Below, one piece after another: positions 49,348 to 58,811 of a stretch of DNA of 64,000 nt. Numbering within the stretch: position 1 is the stretch's first letter; each line of letters starts with the position of its first letter. The translations under genes were made by a program, and so were the position numbers. A model generated the notes under the pieces. That model saw only the letters and a program-made list of their open reading frames with translations. It was not told the origin of the DNA and ran no database searches. This DNA is from JAKACA01 sp052143575 (GTDB lineage Bacteria > Actinomycetota > Acidimicrobiia > Acidimicrobiales > Bog-793), in contig JBKQSP010000107.1 in NCBI GenBank assembly GCA_052143575.1, positions 23,934 through 87,933 on the forward strand. The letters run 5' to 3'.

Positions 49348-50937
49348 CTACTCGTCGAGGTCAGCAGGTAGGAGGTGCCAGGTTTGCGGGGTCGTCTCGG
49401 AAAGCGCCTTCGCCTGTTCCTCGTAGGCAAGGTCGGTGACGGTCATCCGCTCCCGGTGCTGGCGCAGGTGCTCGTCCCACGAATCGACCACGAAGATCTC
49501 CTCGAACTCAGCCGGCCGCTCTCCGTTGCGGAACAGCCCCCACTGGGTGGCGCCGGTCCGCAGCCGCGACTCACGAACGCGCACCATCGCGCGCATGAAG
49601 TCGAGCTCACGCTCGGTCGGGATCGAGTAGGTCGTGCGTACCACCACAGGTCCAGAGTCTGCTTCGGTCTCGAACTCGACAGCCGGATCGGGCCGAACCA
49701 CAGCGCGCCGGTCCATGCTCGACGTGTCGACGAAGGGCCAGAAGCGGCTCGACAACGCTCCGCCGGCCATCAGCCCGGCGGCGACGAGGAAGGCGAGAGC
49801 GAGCCCGAACGAATCGGCGACCGCCCCCCAGGCGATCGCCCCGAGGCCTTGCGCCCCAAAAAGCACCATTTGGTAGACGGACAACCCCCGTGCCCTGACC
49901 CAGCGCGGCAGGAAGAGCTGCAGCAACGTGTTGACCGTCGCAAGCATGCCGACCCACGCCATGCCGGTGGGGAGCAGGACAATCACGACCGCAACGGTCG
50001 AGTGCACGAGGACCACCGCGACGAGGGCAGCGGCAACCACCCCGCCGGTCAGTCCGATGAGGGCATTTGGCGACAACCGGGCGCGTACCCTCGATAACAC
50101 GGAGGCCCCCGCGATGGCCCCGACCCCGAGGGCACCGAGCAGCAGCCCGTACCCTCCAGGCCCGAGCCCGAGGCGACGGCTCGCGACAAGGGGGAGCAGC
50201 GCCCAAAGCGCGCTCGCTGGGACAAGAAAGAGGACTGCCCGAAGCAAGATCCGGCGGACGACCGGTGCGTAGCGGACGTATCGGCCGCCTGCCCGGAGTG
50301 CAGATACGAATCGCTCGGGGATCTGTGGGTTGATGTCCGGGCTCGGCCGCCAGAGGGCGACCACGAGGCCGTAGACGAGGAACGTCGCGGCATCGAGCGC
50401 AAACACGGCCCCTACCCCGACCGCCGCGACCAGGATCCCGGCGATCGCCGGCCCGATCGCCCTGGCGAGGTTGACGTTGATGGAGCTGAGCTGTGCGGCT
50501 GCAGGGATCTGGTCGCGCGGGACGATCTCGGGTACGAGCGACTGGTAGGCGGGGGTAACCAAGACCGAACCGGTGCCGATCACGAACGTGAACATGAGGA
50601 GCAGCGCCGGCGACATGCGACCGGCGATGGTGAGCGCCGCGAGTGCCGAGGTGGCCACGACGAGGCACCCTTGGACCGCCATCAGCAATCGGCGCCGGTC
50701 GAGGGTATCCGCCAACACACCGCCGACGATGCCGAACATGACGTCCGGGAGCATGTCCGCCGTCTGGACAAGCGAGACGAGGATGGCGGCATGTGCAGCG
50801 TGGACGAGGAACCACTGGGCGCCGACAGTCTCCATCCAGGTGCCAACGTTGCTGACGAGCGAGGCGAGCCACAGCCAGCGAAAGACGGTCAGCCGAAGGG
50901 GAGCCCACGTCGCGGAAGTTGCCTGTCTTTCAGCCAT
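49348..50937 (-). CDS. MFS transporter (EntS/DUF894 type) with C-terminal soluble domain
   Basis: A 529-residue permease with about 12 hydrophobic segments. VFRWLWLASLVSNVGTWMET and GVLADTLDRRRLLMAVQG (motif A-like) match the enterobactin-exporter group. The last 120 residues (VVRTTYSIPTERELDFMRAM and on) are soluble with an antibiotic-monooxygenase-like look, a fusion found in some actinobacterial members. Probably exports a small molecule. ATG chosen over a GTG one codon upstream. Confidence 0.87.
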   Translation of the reverse strand: MAERQATSATWAPLRLTVFRWLWLASLVSNVGTWMETVGAQWFLVHAAHAAILVSLVQTADMLPDVMFGIVGGVLADTLDRRRLLMAVQGCLVVATSALAALTIAGRMSPALLLMFTFVIGTGSVLVTPAYQSLVPEIVPRDQIPAAAQLSSINVNLARAIGPAIAGILVAAVGVGAVFALDAATFLVYGLVVALWRPSPDINPQIPERFVSALRAGGRYVRYAPVVRRILLRAVLFLVPASALWALLPLVASRRLGLGPGGYGLLLGALGVGAIAGASVLSRVRARLSPNALIGLTGGVVAAALVAVVLVHSTVAVVIVLLPTGMAWVGMLATVNTLLQLFLPRWVRARGLSVYQMVLFGAQGLGAIAWGAVADSFGLALAFLVAAGLMAGGALSSRFWPFVDTSSMDRRAVVRPDPAVEFETEADSGPVVVRTTYSIPTERELDFMRAMVRVRESRLRTGATQWGLFRNGERPAEFEEIFVVDSWDEHLRQHRERMTVTDLAYEEQAKALSETTPQTWHLLPADLDE

Positions 50938-51144
50938 CACGCCCGAGCCCTCAGATCGTGGCCTGCACCTGCCGCCTCAGGCTATGACACCCCTTGTTCC
51001 GCCCGCGGGCCTGCGCGACCATGAGTCGACGAGAGAGGGCCAAGCGACCACCTGACCCCTCGACCGTCGTTATCGAGAAGTCGGGGCCCGAGTGGCCGGT
51101 CGCGGCAGCGAGATGTCCGAGCCTGTGCGAAACGGAGGACCGCG

Positions 51145-52017
51145 ATGGCGAATGCAACGACGAGGCTCGCCGTGCTCGGACTGGGCACGATGGGCCGGGG
51201 AATGGCAGGTTCCGCCTTGCGCGCGGGCATCCCGACTGTCGTGTGGAATCGCGATCCCGAGGTGGCTCGCGTCTTCGCCGACCGAGGAGCCGAGGTCGCA
51301 CCGACGGCGGCCGACGCGGTCCGGGCTGTTGACGTCGCTATCACCATGGTCACCGACGCCAGCGCCGTGATGTCGATTGCCGTCGATCTCGGCATGTTGG
51401 CGGCTTTGCAACCGGGTGCCGTCTGGGCGCAGATGGGCACGATCGGTGTCGAGGCGACCGAGAGGATCGCCTCGACAGTCGGCGAGCGACGCCCGGATGT
51501 CTCGTTCCTCGACGCGCCCGTATCGGGCAGTAAGGTCCCCGCTGAGCAAGGGACGCTCACGATCTTCGCCTCTGGACCCGACGAGGCTCGTCACAAGGTC
51601 GAGCCGGTATTCGCAGCGATCGGGGAACGGACGGTGTGGGTCGGGCCTGTGGGCACGGGTTCCCGGATCAAGCTCGTGAACAACACCCTGCTGGCCTTTA
51701 GTGCCGAAGGAGTGGCGAACTCACTTGCCCTGGCGCGAAGGCTCGGCCTCGATATCTCATGCATCCTTGACGCCTTCCAAGGAGGTCCACTCATATCGCC
51801 CTGGGCGGCCGGGAAGTTCCGGCGAATCGGAGCCGGTGATTATTCACCCGAGTTCCCTTTGGCGCTCGCCCTCAAGGACGTTCACCTGGCCCTCGAGCAC
51901 GGTGGCGCCGATCGTTTCGTGGTTCTGGCGTCTCTCGCTCGCGAGTGGGAGCAGATCGTCGAACACGGCCATGGCGAAGAGGACGTCACGGTGGTCACTC
52001 GCGTCCTTGAGCGCTGA
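51145..52017 (+). CDS. NAD(P)-dependent 3-hydroxyisobutyrate dehydrogenase-family protein
   Basis: A 290-residue beta-hydroxyacid dehydrogenase. Rossmann loop LAVLGLGTMGRGMAGSALRA, substrate motif FLDAPVSGSKVPAEQGTLTI, and catalytic Lys in SRIKLVNNTLLAFSAEGVAN. It reduces or oxidises a small hydroxyacid or imine. GGAGG lies upstream of the ATG. Precedes the aldo/keto reductase by 57 bp on the same strand, so possibly one unit. Confidence 0.88.
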   Translation: MANATTRLAVLGLGTMGRGMAGSALRAGIPTVVWNRDPEVARVFADRGAEVAPTAADAVRAVDVAITMVTDASAVMSIAVDLGMLAALQPGAVWAQMGTIGVEATERIASTVGERRPDVSFLDAPVSGSKVPAEQGTLTIFASGPDEARHKVEPVFAAIGERTVWVGPVGTGSRIKLVNNTLLAFSAEGVANSLALARRLGLDISCILDAFQGGPLISPWAAGKFRRIGAGDYSPEFPLALALKDVHLALEHGGADRFVVLASLAREWEQIVEHGHGEEDVTVVTRVLER

Positions 52018-52074
52018 GGACCTGTTCCCACCCGAATAGATTCTTCTCCAGCATCGAGACGGAGCTGCCGCGTC

Positions 52075-53103
52075 GTGACCATCTACCGCCCTGCCGAGGA
52101 CCGCTACCGGGCCATGACCTATCGCCGCTGTGGGCGCAGCGGGCTCCTCCTGCCCGCCGTGTCGCTCGGGCTATGGCAGAATTTCGGCGACGACCGACCC
52201 ATCGACACCCAGCGCGCCATCTTGCGCCGAGCCTTCGACCTGGGCATCACCCATTTCGACCTGGCCAACAACTACGGGCCCCCGTATGGCAGCGCTGAGA
52301 CCAGCTTCGCCCGGATCTTGCACGACGACTTCAGCCACCACCGCGACGAGCTGGTCATCTCCACCAAAGCCGGTTGGGACATGTGGCCAGGCCCCTACGG
52401 CGACCTCGGCTCCCGCAAGTACCTCCTCGCCAGCCTCGACCAGAGTCTGCAGCGCCTCGGTCTCGACTACGTCGACATCTTCTACCACCATCATTACGAC
52501 CCCCAAACCCCTCTCGAGGAGACACTCGGCGCCCTCCACTCCGCCGTCACGTCCGGCAAAGCCCTCTATGTCGGGATCTCCTCGTACTCCGACCAGCGCA
52601 CCGCCGAGGCCGTCACCATCCTCCGCCGGCTCGGCACCCCGTTGCTCATCCACCAACCGTCGTACTCGATGCTCAACCGCTGGATCGAGAACCGCCTCCT
52701 CGACGTTCTCGGCACCGAAGGTGTCGGGTGCATCGCCTTTTCCGTCTTGGCCCAGGGCCTGCTCAGCGACCGATACCTCAACGGCATCCCCGCAGGCTCC
52801 CGAGCCTCCCTGGACGGCTCACTCACCCGCGGCATGCTGAGCGACGACAACCTCGCCCGCATCCGAGCCCTCAGCGACATTGCCGTCGGCCGACAACAGT
52901 CCCTCGCGCAAATGGCCATCGGCTGGGCCCTGCGTGACCCTCGAGTCACTTCCGTTCTGATCGGCGCCAGCAGCGTGGCCCAACTCGAGGAGAACGTTGC
53001 GGCCCTCCACCACTTCGAGTTCACCGCTGATGAGCTCACCGCGATCGACCGCTACGCCGTAGACGGCGGCGTGGACTTGTGGCGTACTCCGGCCACCTCC
53101 TAG
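52075..53103 (+). CDS. Aldo/keto reductase (YghZ-like)
   Basis: A 342-residue NADPH-dependent TIM-barrel reductase. The tetrad is present: Asp and Tyr in THFDLANNYGPPYGSAE, Lys in LVISTKAGWDMWPGPYG, His in DIFYHHHYDPQTPLEE. The C-terminal GASSVAQLEENVAAL binds cofactor. The pattern is that of L-glyceraldehyde-3-phosphate reductase/YghZ and potassium-channel-beta-like members. GTG start with GGAG upstream. Confidence 0.9.
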   Translation: MTIYRPAEDRYRAMTYRRCGRSGLLLPAVSLGLWQNFGDDRPIDTQRAILRRAFDLGITHFDLANNYGPPYGSAETSFARILHDDFSHHRDELVISTKAGWDMWPGPYGDLGSRKYLLASLDQSLQRLGLDYVDIFYHHHYDPQTPLEETLGALHSAVTSGKALYVGISSYSDQRTAEAVTILRRLGTPLLIHQPSYSMLNRWIENRLLDVLGTEGVGCIAFSVLAQGLLSDRYLNGIPAGSRASLDGSLTRGMLSDDNLARIRALSDIAVGRQQSLAQMAIGWALRDPRVTSVLIGASSVAQLEENVAALHHFEFTADELTAIDRYAVDGGVDLWRTPATS

Positions 53104-53252
53104 CCAACAGGGGTCGCTGAGACGCTCATCGATGGCCTGGAGCGCGAACTGAACTGAAATTGCCGAAATGGCGTCCGGGGTGTGTCCGACCTCCAGCGAG
53201 TTCGCCTCGTGCAACGCCTAGCATGAACCGTCTATTCAGGGGGAGGCGGCGC

Positions 53253-54386
53253 ATGACTTTGCGATCGAGGCGGGGCGTGGCCAAAGGACGCGCTGCTGTC
53301 ACCGTTGTCTTCCTGGCCGCCGTGCTGGTCGCCTCGCCGGTTCTTGCGGCTCGCCTTCCGTCGGCTCGGTCGCAATGGCACGTGATCGCGACGGTGACGA
53401 CCAAGAACACCAATATCTACGACATGGTGGCACTGCCTGGCGGCTCCGCCTGGGTGGGAGGTACGAGATCCGAAGAGGCACCGATTCTCTACCACCTGAT
53501 CGGCGGTCACCTCCATGCCGTCACGCTGCCCGGGCCCTTCGATGCCTTCGTGGGCGGCGTTTCCGGCACGAGCGCGAGCAACGTGTGGGCGACGATCGAG
53601 AACGAACCCGACGCCGCTCGCCTCACGAGCCACGGCTGGAAGCTCGTCTCGTTTGCCAAGGGCACTGACGAGATCTTGATGAGCGGTCTCGTGACGCTCG
53701 GCCCAAAGAACACCTGGGTCTTCACCTACGACTTCACCACGAAGCTCGCCTCCGCCCATCACTACAACGGATCGTCGTGGAGCACGACCCCGCTGCCGGC
53801 CATCGTGGGCGGCAGCGGCTATCAGGGGAGCCTGAGCGCCTCTTCGCCTTCCAACATTTGGGCACTGGCCGGCACAGTCGCCGGCACCTGGATAACGCTG
53901 CGCTACAACGGGCACACATGGAAGGTGTTCCCGTTTCCTGCGAACATCGTCCAGACCGGCTACCAGCTCGAGCCGCGCGAGATTCTCATCTCCTCAGCGA
54001 GCAGCGCCTGGGTCACCATCGAGAGCTACAAGGGCAACACGTTCGGGCCGATCGAGTTGGCGCACTGGAACGGCCACAGCTGGGTCAAGCTGACTCGCAA
54101 GGTCCAAGCCGGCTACCTCACCGGGCCGATCGCGTCCGACGGCCACGGTGGCTTGTGGCTCGACGCCACCGTGCCCAACGGCACACTCATCGGTAAGCCG
54201 TTCTTCTTGGACTACCGGGCCGGCATCTGGACGCGATACACCAGCCCGGCTGCTGCTGACGGGGCGATCGGGCTCTCCGCGATCAGCGTCGTCCCGGGAA
54301 CCACATCAGTGCTGGGTGTCGGCATGGTCGATGAAGGCGGCATGGGCGCGTCCAAGGGCATTGCCGTTGTGAAATACGGCAGCTGA
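53253..54386 (+). CDS. Secreted propeller-like protein
   Basis: A 377-residue exported protein. Signal segment VTVVFLAAVLVASPVLAA. Loose repeats of about 50 residues with WNGHSWVKL, YNGSSWSTTP and YNGHTWKVFP turns suggest a beta-propeller, but unlike A, B and C there are no Cys pairs. GGGGGAGG sits 6 nt before this ATG, which is why an ATG 30 bases upstream was not used. Function unknown. Confidence 0.78.
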   Translation: MTLRSRRGVAKGRAAVTVVFLAAVLVASPVLAARLPSARSQWHVIATVTTKNTNIYDMVALPGGSAWVGGTRSEEAPILYHLIGGHLHAVTLPGPFDAFVGGVSGTSASNVWATIENEPDAARLTSHGWKLVSFAKGTDEILMSGLVTLGPKNTWVFTYDFTTKLASAHHYNGSSWSTTPLPAIVGGSGYQGSLSASSPSNIWALAGTVAGTWITLRYNGHTWKVFPFPANIVQTGYQLEPREILISSASSAWVTIESYKGNTFGPIELAHWNGHSWVKLTRKVQAGYLTGPIASDGHGGLWLDATVPNGTLIGKPFFLDYRAGIWTRYTSPAAADGAIGLSAISVVPGTTSVLGVGMVDEGGMGASKGIAVVKYGS

Positions 54387-54560
54387 GCTCTGGGCAGGCC
54401 ATCGCCAACGGCAGGTCCGTCCAACGCCGTGATGGACGTGTTCGGCATCGTTATGGCGCGCCCCGAACCCGGCGTTTCCGGATAGGTCAGTCCTTGATAG
54501 GACCGGATGTTCGGGGACACATCGGGGCCCTTAGCTGGTCCGGTCACTTGGGCCTCCCAT

Positions 54561-55787
54561 TCATGATCCGGACCGGTCGACAAACCCACACTCGTAGGCA
54601 AACACGACGGCCTGAACGCGATCACGCAGGTGGAGTTTCATGAGGATCCGACCCACATGTGTCTTGACCGTGTTTTCCTCGACGAAGAGGCGTGCGGCGA
54701 TCTCGGCGTTGGAAAGTCCCTGGGCTACCTGACGTAGAACGTCTCGCTCGCGCGGCGTCAGGTCTTCTACCTGTGGGGGGTCGACGGAGCCCGGGCGGCT
54801 CGCCTGGACGAACCTCTCGATCAGACGTCGCGTGATCGAGGGATCGATGAGGGCGTCACCGGCTGCCACGCTGCGGACCGCCGCGACCAGCTGCTCGCTC
54901 GGCGCGTCCTTCAGCAAGAACCCGCTGGCCCCCGCCCGCAGAGCCGCGTACACGTACTCGTCGGAGTCGAACGTCGTGAGCATGAGGACTCGACTCACCG
55001 TCTCAGCCAGGATCACCCGTGCGGCCGCCAGCCCGTCCATCACAGGCATGCGGATGTCCATGAGCACCACGGATGGAGACAGTCGACGAGCTAGCTCTAT
55101 CGCCTCTTCCCCGTCGCCGGCCTCCCCTACGACGGTGATGCCCGGTTCGGTTCGCAAGATGACACCGAACCCGGCTCGCACCAGCCGTTGGTCATCGACG
55201 ATCAGGACAGAGATGTCCTGTCGTGTCCTGGGCGCCGGCGACCCCACGGAGGTCAGCTCGAAGACGTGCTCGTCGCGGCCCAAGCCTCGCAGCTCGTGGT
55301 GCCCCGCGTCCGCCAGAACGGTGTCATTGGGCAATCCATCTCTCAGCAGCTCGGCCGTAGCGGCCGAGGCCAGGACTTGCCCGCCGGCGGCCAGCGCCCG
55401 CACCCGAGCAGCCCGGTTGAGGGTCGGGCCGTAGTAATCGCCTTCACGCTCGTGGGCCTCGCCGGTGTGCAACGCCATACGCACCGACAGGTTCATCTCG
55501 GCCGGCCAGCGCTCTTCAGCCAACCGGCGTCGCAATTCGAGCGCGGCCGTAGCCGCACCCGAGGCCCGATGGAACACCGACAGGGTCGAGTCGCCTTCAC
55601 CTTTGGACTTGATAAACACCCCGCCGGAGGCTGCAACCGTCTCGGCGATCAACTCGTCGTGGCGCACGAGGGCGTCGGCCATCGCCGGTCCGTAGGTCTC
55701 CCACAGCTGGCTCGACCCTTCGATATCGGTCAGCAGGAAAGTGACGACGCCTGACGGCAAGGCCGGCGTTCGTTGGTCCTCGCTCAC
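54561..55787 (-). CDS. Nucleotide cyclase-receiver-LuxR fusion response regulator
   Basis: A 408-residue three-domain protein. Residues about 10-190 are a class III adenylate/guanylate cyclase domain: VTFLLTDIEGSSQLWETYG (metal Asp), FIKSKGEGDSTLSVFHRA (second metal Asp) and GPTLNRAARVRAL (Asn and Arg for catalysis), so it may be active. A NarL-type receiver follows (about 207-325; VLIVDDQRLVRAGF, VVLMDIRMPVMDGL, LMLTTFDS, GFLLKDAPSE), then a LuxR helix-turn-helix (LTPRERDVLRQVAQGLSNAE). The GTG overlaps the kinase stop by four bases (GTGA), so they are translated together. Confidence 0.88.
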   Translation of the reverse strand: MSEDQRTPALPSGVVTFLLTDIEGSSQLWETYGPAMADALVRHDELIAETVAASGGVFIKSKGEGDSTLSVFHRASGAATAALELRRRLAEERWPAEMNLSVRMALHTGEAHEREGDYYGPTLNRAARVRALAAGGQVLASAATAELLRDGLPNDTVLADAGHHELRGLGRDEHVFELTSVGSPAPRTRQDISVLIVDDQRLVRAGFGVILRTEPGITVVGEAGDGEEAIELARRLSPSVVLMDIRMPVMDGLAAARVILAETVSRVLMLTTFDSDEYVYAALRAGASGFLLKDAPSEQLVAAVRSVAAGDALIDPSITRRLIERFVQASRPGSVDPPQVEDLTPRERDVLRQVAQGLSNAEIAARLFVEENTVKTHVGRILMKLHLRDRVQAVVFAYECGFVDRSGS

Positions 55788-56989
55788 CGAACGCGGGGCG
55801 CAGTCGGTGCTGTTTCTCCCTTGACGCCCGGTTGGGAGCCCCGGATTCGTCCGGGTCTTCGATGGCGAGGTATAAGACCCGTCACCTGCCATCCGCCGAC
55901 TGCCGTGACGCCGGCATCGAACGTTCCGCCGCACTGCACGATGCGCTCACGCATGCCGGCCAAACCGTTGTGGCCACCCGCCCTCTCCAGCCCCGAAGAG
56001 GCGTGTCGCGGCGGGCCATTCACCACACGGACCTCGAGTTCATTCTTGTGGCCTTGCACGGTGATCTCCAGGGGTGAACCGGGAGCGTGCTTCATGGCGT
56101 TGGTGATCCCCTCTTGCACCAACCGGTAGGCCCCGTCGGCACCCTCCGCCGTTAGGTCGTCGATGTCGCCGCTCATATGGCAGGAGACATCCAGGCCGGA
56201 TGCCTGGGCCCGGCCGACGAGCTCCTCGACGATGCGAAGCCCAGCCGACGGTGAGGCCGGTGAGGAGTCTCCGAGCATCTCGACCAGACGGCCGATCTCG
56301 TCCTCGGCTTGACGGGCGGCCTCGCCGATGGAGGCGAAGGCCTCGACGGCGCCCTCCCGATCAACTGAGGCCAGTCGCTCACCGGCGTTGGCTTGCACGA
56401 CCATGAGGCTCACACAGTGCGCCACGATGTCGTGCAGTTCGCGGGCTATGCGGGCGCGTTCGTAGCGCACCGATTCTCGGGCGAATACCTCCCGTTCCTC
56501 TTCCAGCTCCTTCGCCCGCTGTTCCAACTCGCTGGCGGCGCGGCGTCGCGAGGCGACCATGAGACCGCCCAACCAGGGCCCCAGCGTCAGCATCTCGGGC
56601 ACCGGACTGAACGGTCCAGCGCTTAGGTTTATACCTGCTATCAGCCCGGCCAGCCCGAAGATCGAGGGGACGAGAGAGCTGCGCGAACCGAGGGTATAGG
56701 AGTACAGGAAGACCGACGCCCATATCGGGACGAAGGCGCCGTTGTCGTCAACGGTCGCCAGGTTGTGTGTGAACGCGGGCAACGCGATCAGAGCACCAGC
56801 CAATAGGACGACGGGCACGGGCCTCCATTGGCGGATGGCAACCAGCCCACAGAAGGCGATGACACACAGCGATCCGGGCAGCTCACCAAGTTGCCGCGGA
56901 AATGCCAGGAAACAGGTCGCCGCCAGCGCCAGCCCGACCCCCACCAGGGGGTCCGGGGGAACGACGCCGAACAGCCGCCATCGCTTCAC
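55784..56989 (-). CDS. NarL-type sensor histidine kinase
   Basis: A 401-residue kinase with about five N-terminal membrane segments and no large extracellular domain. Phospho-acceptor ARIARELHDIVAHCVSLMVV (HisKA_3), N box EGITNAMKHAPGSPL and G box GGHNGLAGMRERI. GTG start, 5 bp after the stop of the degenerate kinase. Partner of the cyclase-receiver protein. Confidence 0.9.
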   Translation of the reverse strand: MKRWRLFGVVPPDPLVGVGLALAATCFLAFPRQLGELPGSLCVIAFCGLVAIRQWRPVPVVLLAGALIALPAFTHNLATVDDNGAFVPIWASVFLYSYTLGSRSSLVPSIFGLAGLIAGINLSAGPFSPVPEMLTLGPWLGGLMVASRRRAASELEQRAKELEEEREVFARESVRYERARIARELHDIVAHCVSLMVVQANAGERLASVDREGAVEAFASIGEAARQAEDEIGRLVEMLGDSSPASPSAGLRIVEELVGRAQASGLDVSCHMSGDIDDLTAEGADGAYRLVQEGITNAMKHAPGSPLEITVQGHKNELEVRVVNGPPRHASSGLERAGGHNGLAGMRERIVQCGGTFDAGVTAVGGWQVTGLIPRHRRPGRIRGSQPGVKGETAPTAPRVR

Positions 56990-56993
56990 GGAG

Positions 56994-58154
56994 TTAGAGC
57001 TGTCCGGCAGCCAGTGGCAGGAGCACGATCGTCTCGCGACGACCGGCGCTGCTAATGGAACGCAACGTTCCGCCGTGGAGCTCGGCTCGCGCGGTGGCCG
57101 CCGCCAGGGCCGTCCGGGCGTCGCCCTGGCGCGCTCGTGGACCGACAACCTTGAGCTCCAGAGTGTCCGGGCCAAACGCCACCTCGACCGTGATCCGCGC
57201 CGTGGGTTCGCGCTCCAGGGTCAGGAGAAGGTGCTCGACAATCCGGTAACTCGAAAGATCCAGACCGGGCGGGAGCATACGACGGTCACCCCTAACCTCC
57301 AGGCGGGCGTCCGACAGTTTGGCCTGGCTGAGCAGACGGTCGAGTTGCGCCAGAACAGGTTGAGGTTCGGTGGGCGCCTGGTCTCTCAAGGTGGCCACAA
57401 CCTCCCGCATGTGGGTCAACGTCTCGCGACCGGTCATTTGTATTGACGCGAAGGCTTCCTGAGCCTGATCCGGGTCGGATTCCAACGTGGCCCGTCCGGC
57501 GGCCGCGGTGGTCGCGATCTCGCCCACCCGATCATGCAGGAATGCATCGAGGTCGCCACCGATGCGAGCCCGATCGGCCTCCACCGCCAACTTGGCGTTC
57601 TGCTCCCGCTGGGCGCGCAGCTCGGCCGTGCGCACCTGCAACGCATCGACGGTCGCATTGCGCGCCCGCAGCAGCCGGCCGGCCCCCATGAAGACAAGAG
57701 CGAGCGGGACCATGATCACGGCGACCGATGGGCCGCCGAGCTGGGGATCCGACGCACCCTGGCACAGGATGGCGACGGCCAGGAGGGCCTCACCGAACAC
57801 CACCTGGCGCCGCTCGCACCGGCTGCCAATCGTAAAGGACACGAAGAACACCGCCGGCAGAGTGGCGCCACAGCGGATCAGGTGCCCGATGAGCAACCAG
57901 TTGAGCCCGGCACCGGCCGCCAGCGTGCCTGCCGCCAGTAGCGGTTCCCGGCGGGCGAACACCACCGGAACCGTCATGACCAGCACCGCCAACGCCGCCG
58001 TCCACCCACCGTCGAGACCTCTGGAGTTGTTGCCGGTGACCAGCCAGATGCCGAAGAAACTCAGCAGGCCGGTCAGAGCGATTTCTCCCAGGCCCAGATC
58101 CCGCACACCGAACAGCGGACCATTGAGCCATCTGATAGGCAACGGTCGATTCAT
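56994..58154 (-). CDS. Degenerate NarL-type histidine kinase
   Basis: A 386-residue protein with five to six N-terminal membrane segments and a kinase-like C-terminus. The H-box region is DLDAFLHDRVGEIATTAAAG (a His-Asp is kept). The ATP lid is not: the N box asparagine is replaced (IVEHLLLTLEREPTARITVE), and the Gly-rich boxes read ARTALAAATARAELHGG. ATP binding is therefore doubtful. It may form a heterodimer with, or inhibit, the active kinase next to it. AAGGGATGG-type weak ribosome site. Confidence 0.82.
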   Translation of the reverse strand: MNRPLPIRWLNGPLFGVRDLGLGEIALTGLLSFFGIWLVTGNNSRGLDGGWTAALAVLVMTVPVVFARREPLLAAGTLAAGAGLNWLLIGHLIRCGATLPAVFFVSFTIGSRCERRQVVFGEALLAVAILCQGASDPQLGGPSVAVIMVPLALVFMGAGRLLRARNATVDALQVRTAELRAQREQNAKLAVEADRARIGGDLDAFLHDRVGEIATTAAAGRATLESDPDQAQEAFASIQMTGRETLTHMREVVATLRDQAPTEPQPVLAQLDRLLSQAKLSDARLEVRGDRRMLPPGLDLSSYRIVEHLLLTLEREPTARITVEVAFGPDTLELKVVGPRARQGDARTALAAATARAELHGGTLRSISSAGRRETIVLLPLAAGQL

Positions 58155-58250
58155 GATCCATCCCTTCTGGATGTCTTGGAAAGTTTGTCGGAGTTTGGAA
58201 GTCGCTGCAATGCCTGCTAGCGGCTGTTCGAGTTCTCGATTTCCGCATGC

Positions 58251-58811
58251 CTAGTGGCGGGCGGCGACCGTTACCGGCGCACGGAGCGGAGTCGCCGAGC
58301 GCTTGGAGGTGCGCCTCCGCACGAGCGTGCTGACGCCGAGGGCCGCGCAACCGATGTACGACCCGAGGAGCCCCACGATCCCGATCAGGGGTGGGCTCCC
58401 ATTGGCGTTGTGATGGCCGGCGGCGACAGTTCCACCCTGGTGCGGGAACAACACGAACCCGAACATGATGACGACGACCGCAGCAGCGACGCACAGGGCG
58501 GAGGCCACCCACGCCCGCCGGGCGAGGACGATTGCCCTGACCGCATGGCGGCGCGATGCGGACGCCCCGAGTTGGGCGGCGATGCCGAGGGCGGGCGCCA
58601 ATATGATCACCTGGACCAACCAGTATCCGATTGTGGAAGGAAACTGCGTCACCGTGCTGGGCGGGCTGATCGCTCGCCCCGACGCGATGTACCAAGACTG
58701 GTAGGCCAGCACGACCAGCCACGGAACGAGGACGACAGACGCCGCCCGGCGTCCATTTGCCACCATAGAACCAGCAATCATGGCAATGATGAGCCCAGCG
58801 ATGGGGGTCAT
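58251..58811 (-). CDS. Small integral membrane protein of unknown function
   Basis: A 186-residue protein with about five hydrophobic segments (IAGLIIAMIAGSMVANG, VLVPWLVVLAYQSWYIA, LCVAAAVVVIMFGFVLFP, GIVGLLGSYIGCAALGVS). A basic cytoplasmic end (VRRRTSKRSATP). GGGAGAT precedes the ATG. First gene of the strand that goes on to the two kinases and the cyclase-regulator; it may deliver the signal to them. No family recognised. Confidence 0.72.
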   Translation of the reverse strand: MTPIAGLIIAMIAGSMVANGRRAASVVLVPWLVVLAYQSWYIASGRAISPPSTVTQFPSTIGYWLVQVIILAPALGIAAQLGASASRRHAVRAIVLARRAWVASALCVAAAVVVIMFGFVLFPHQGGTVAAGHHNANGSPPLIGIVGLLGSYIGCAALGVSTLVRRRTSKRSATPLRAPVTVAARH

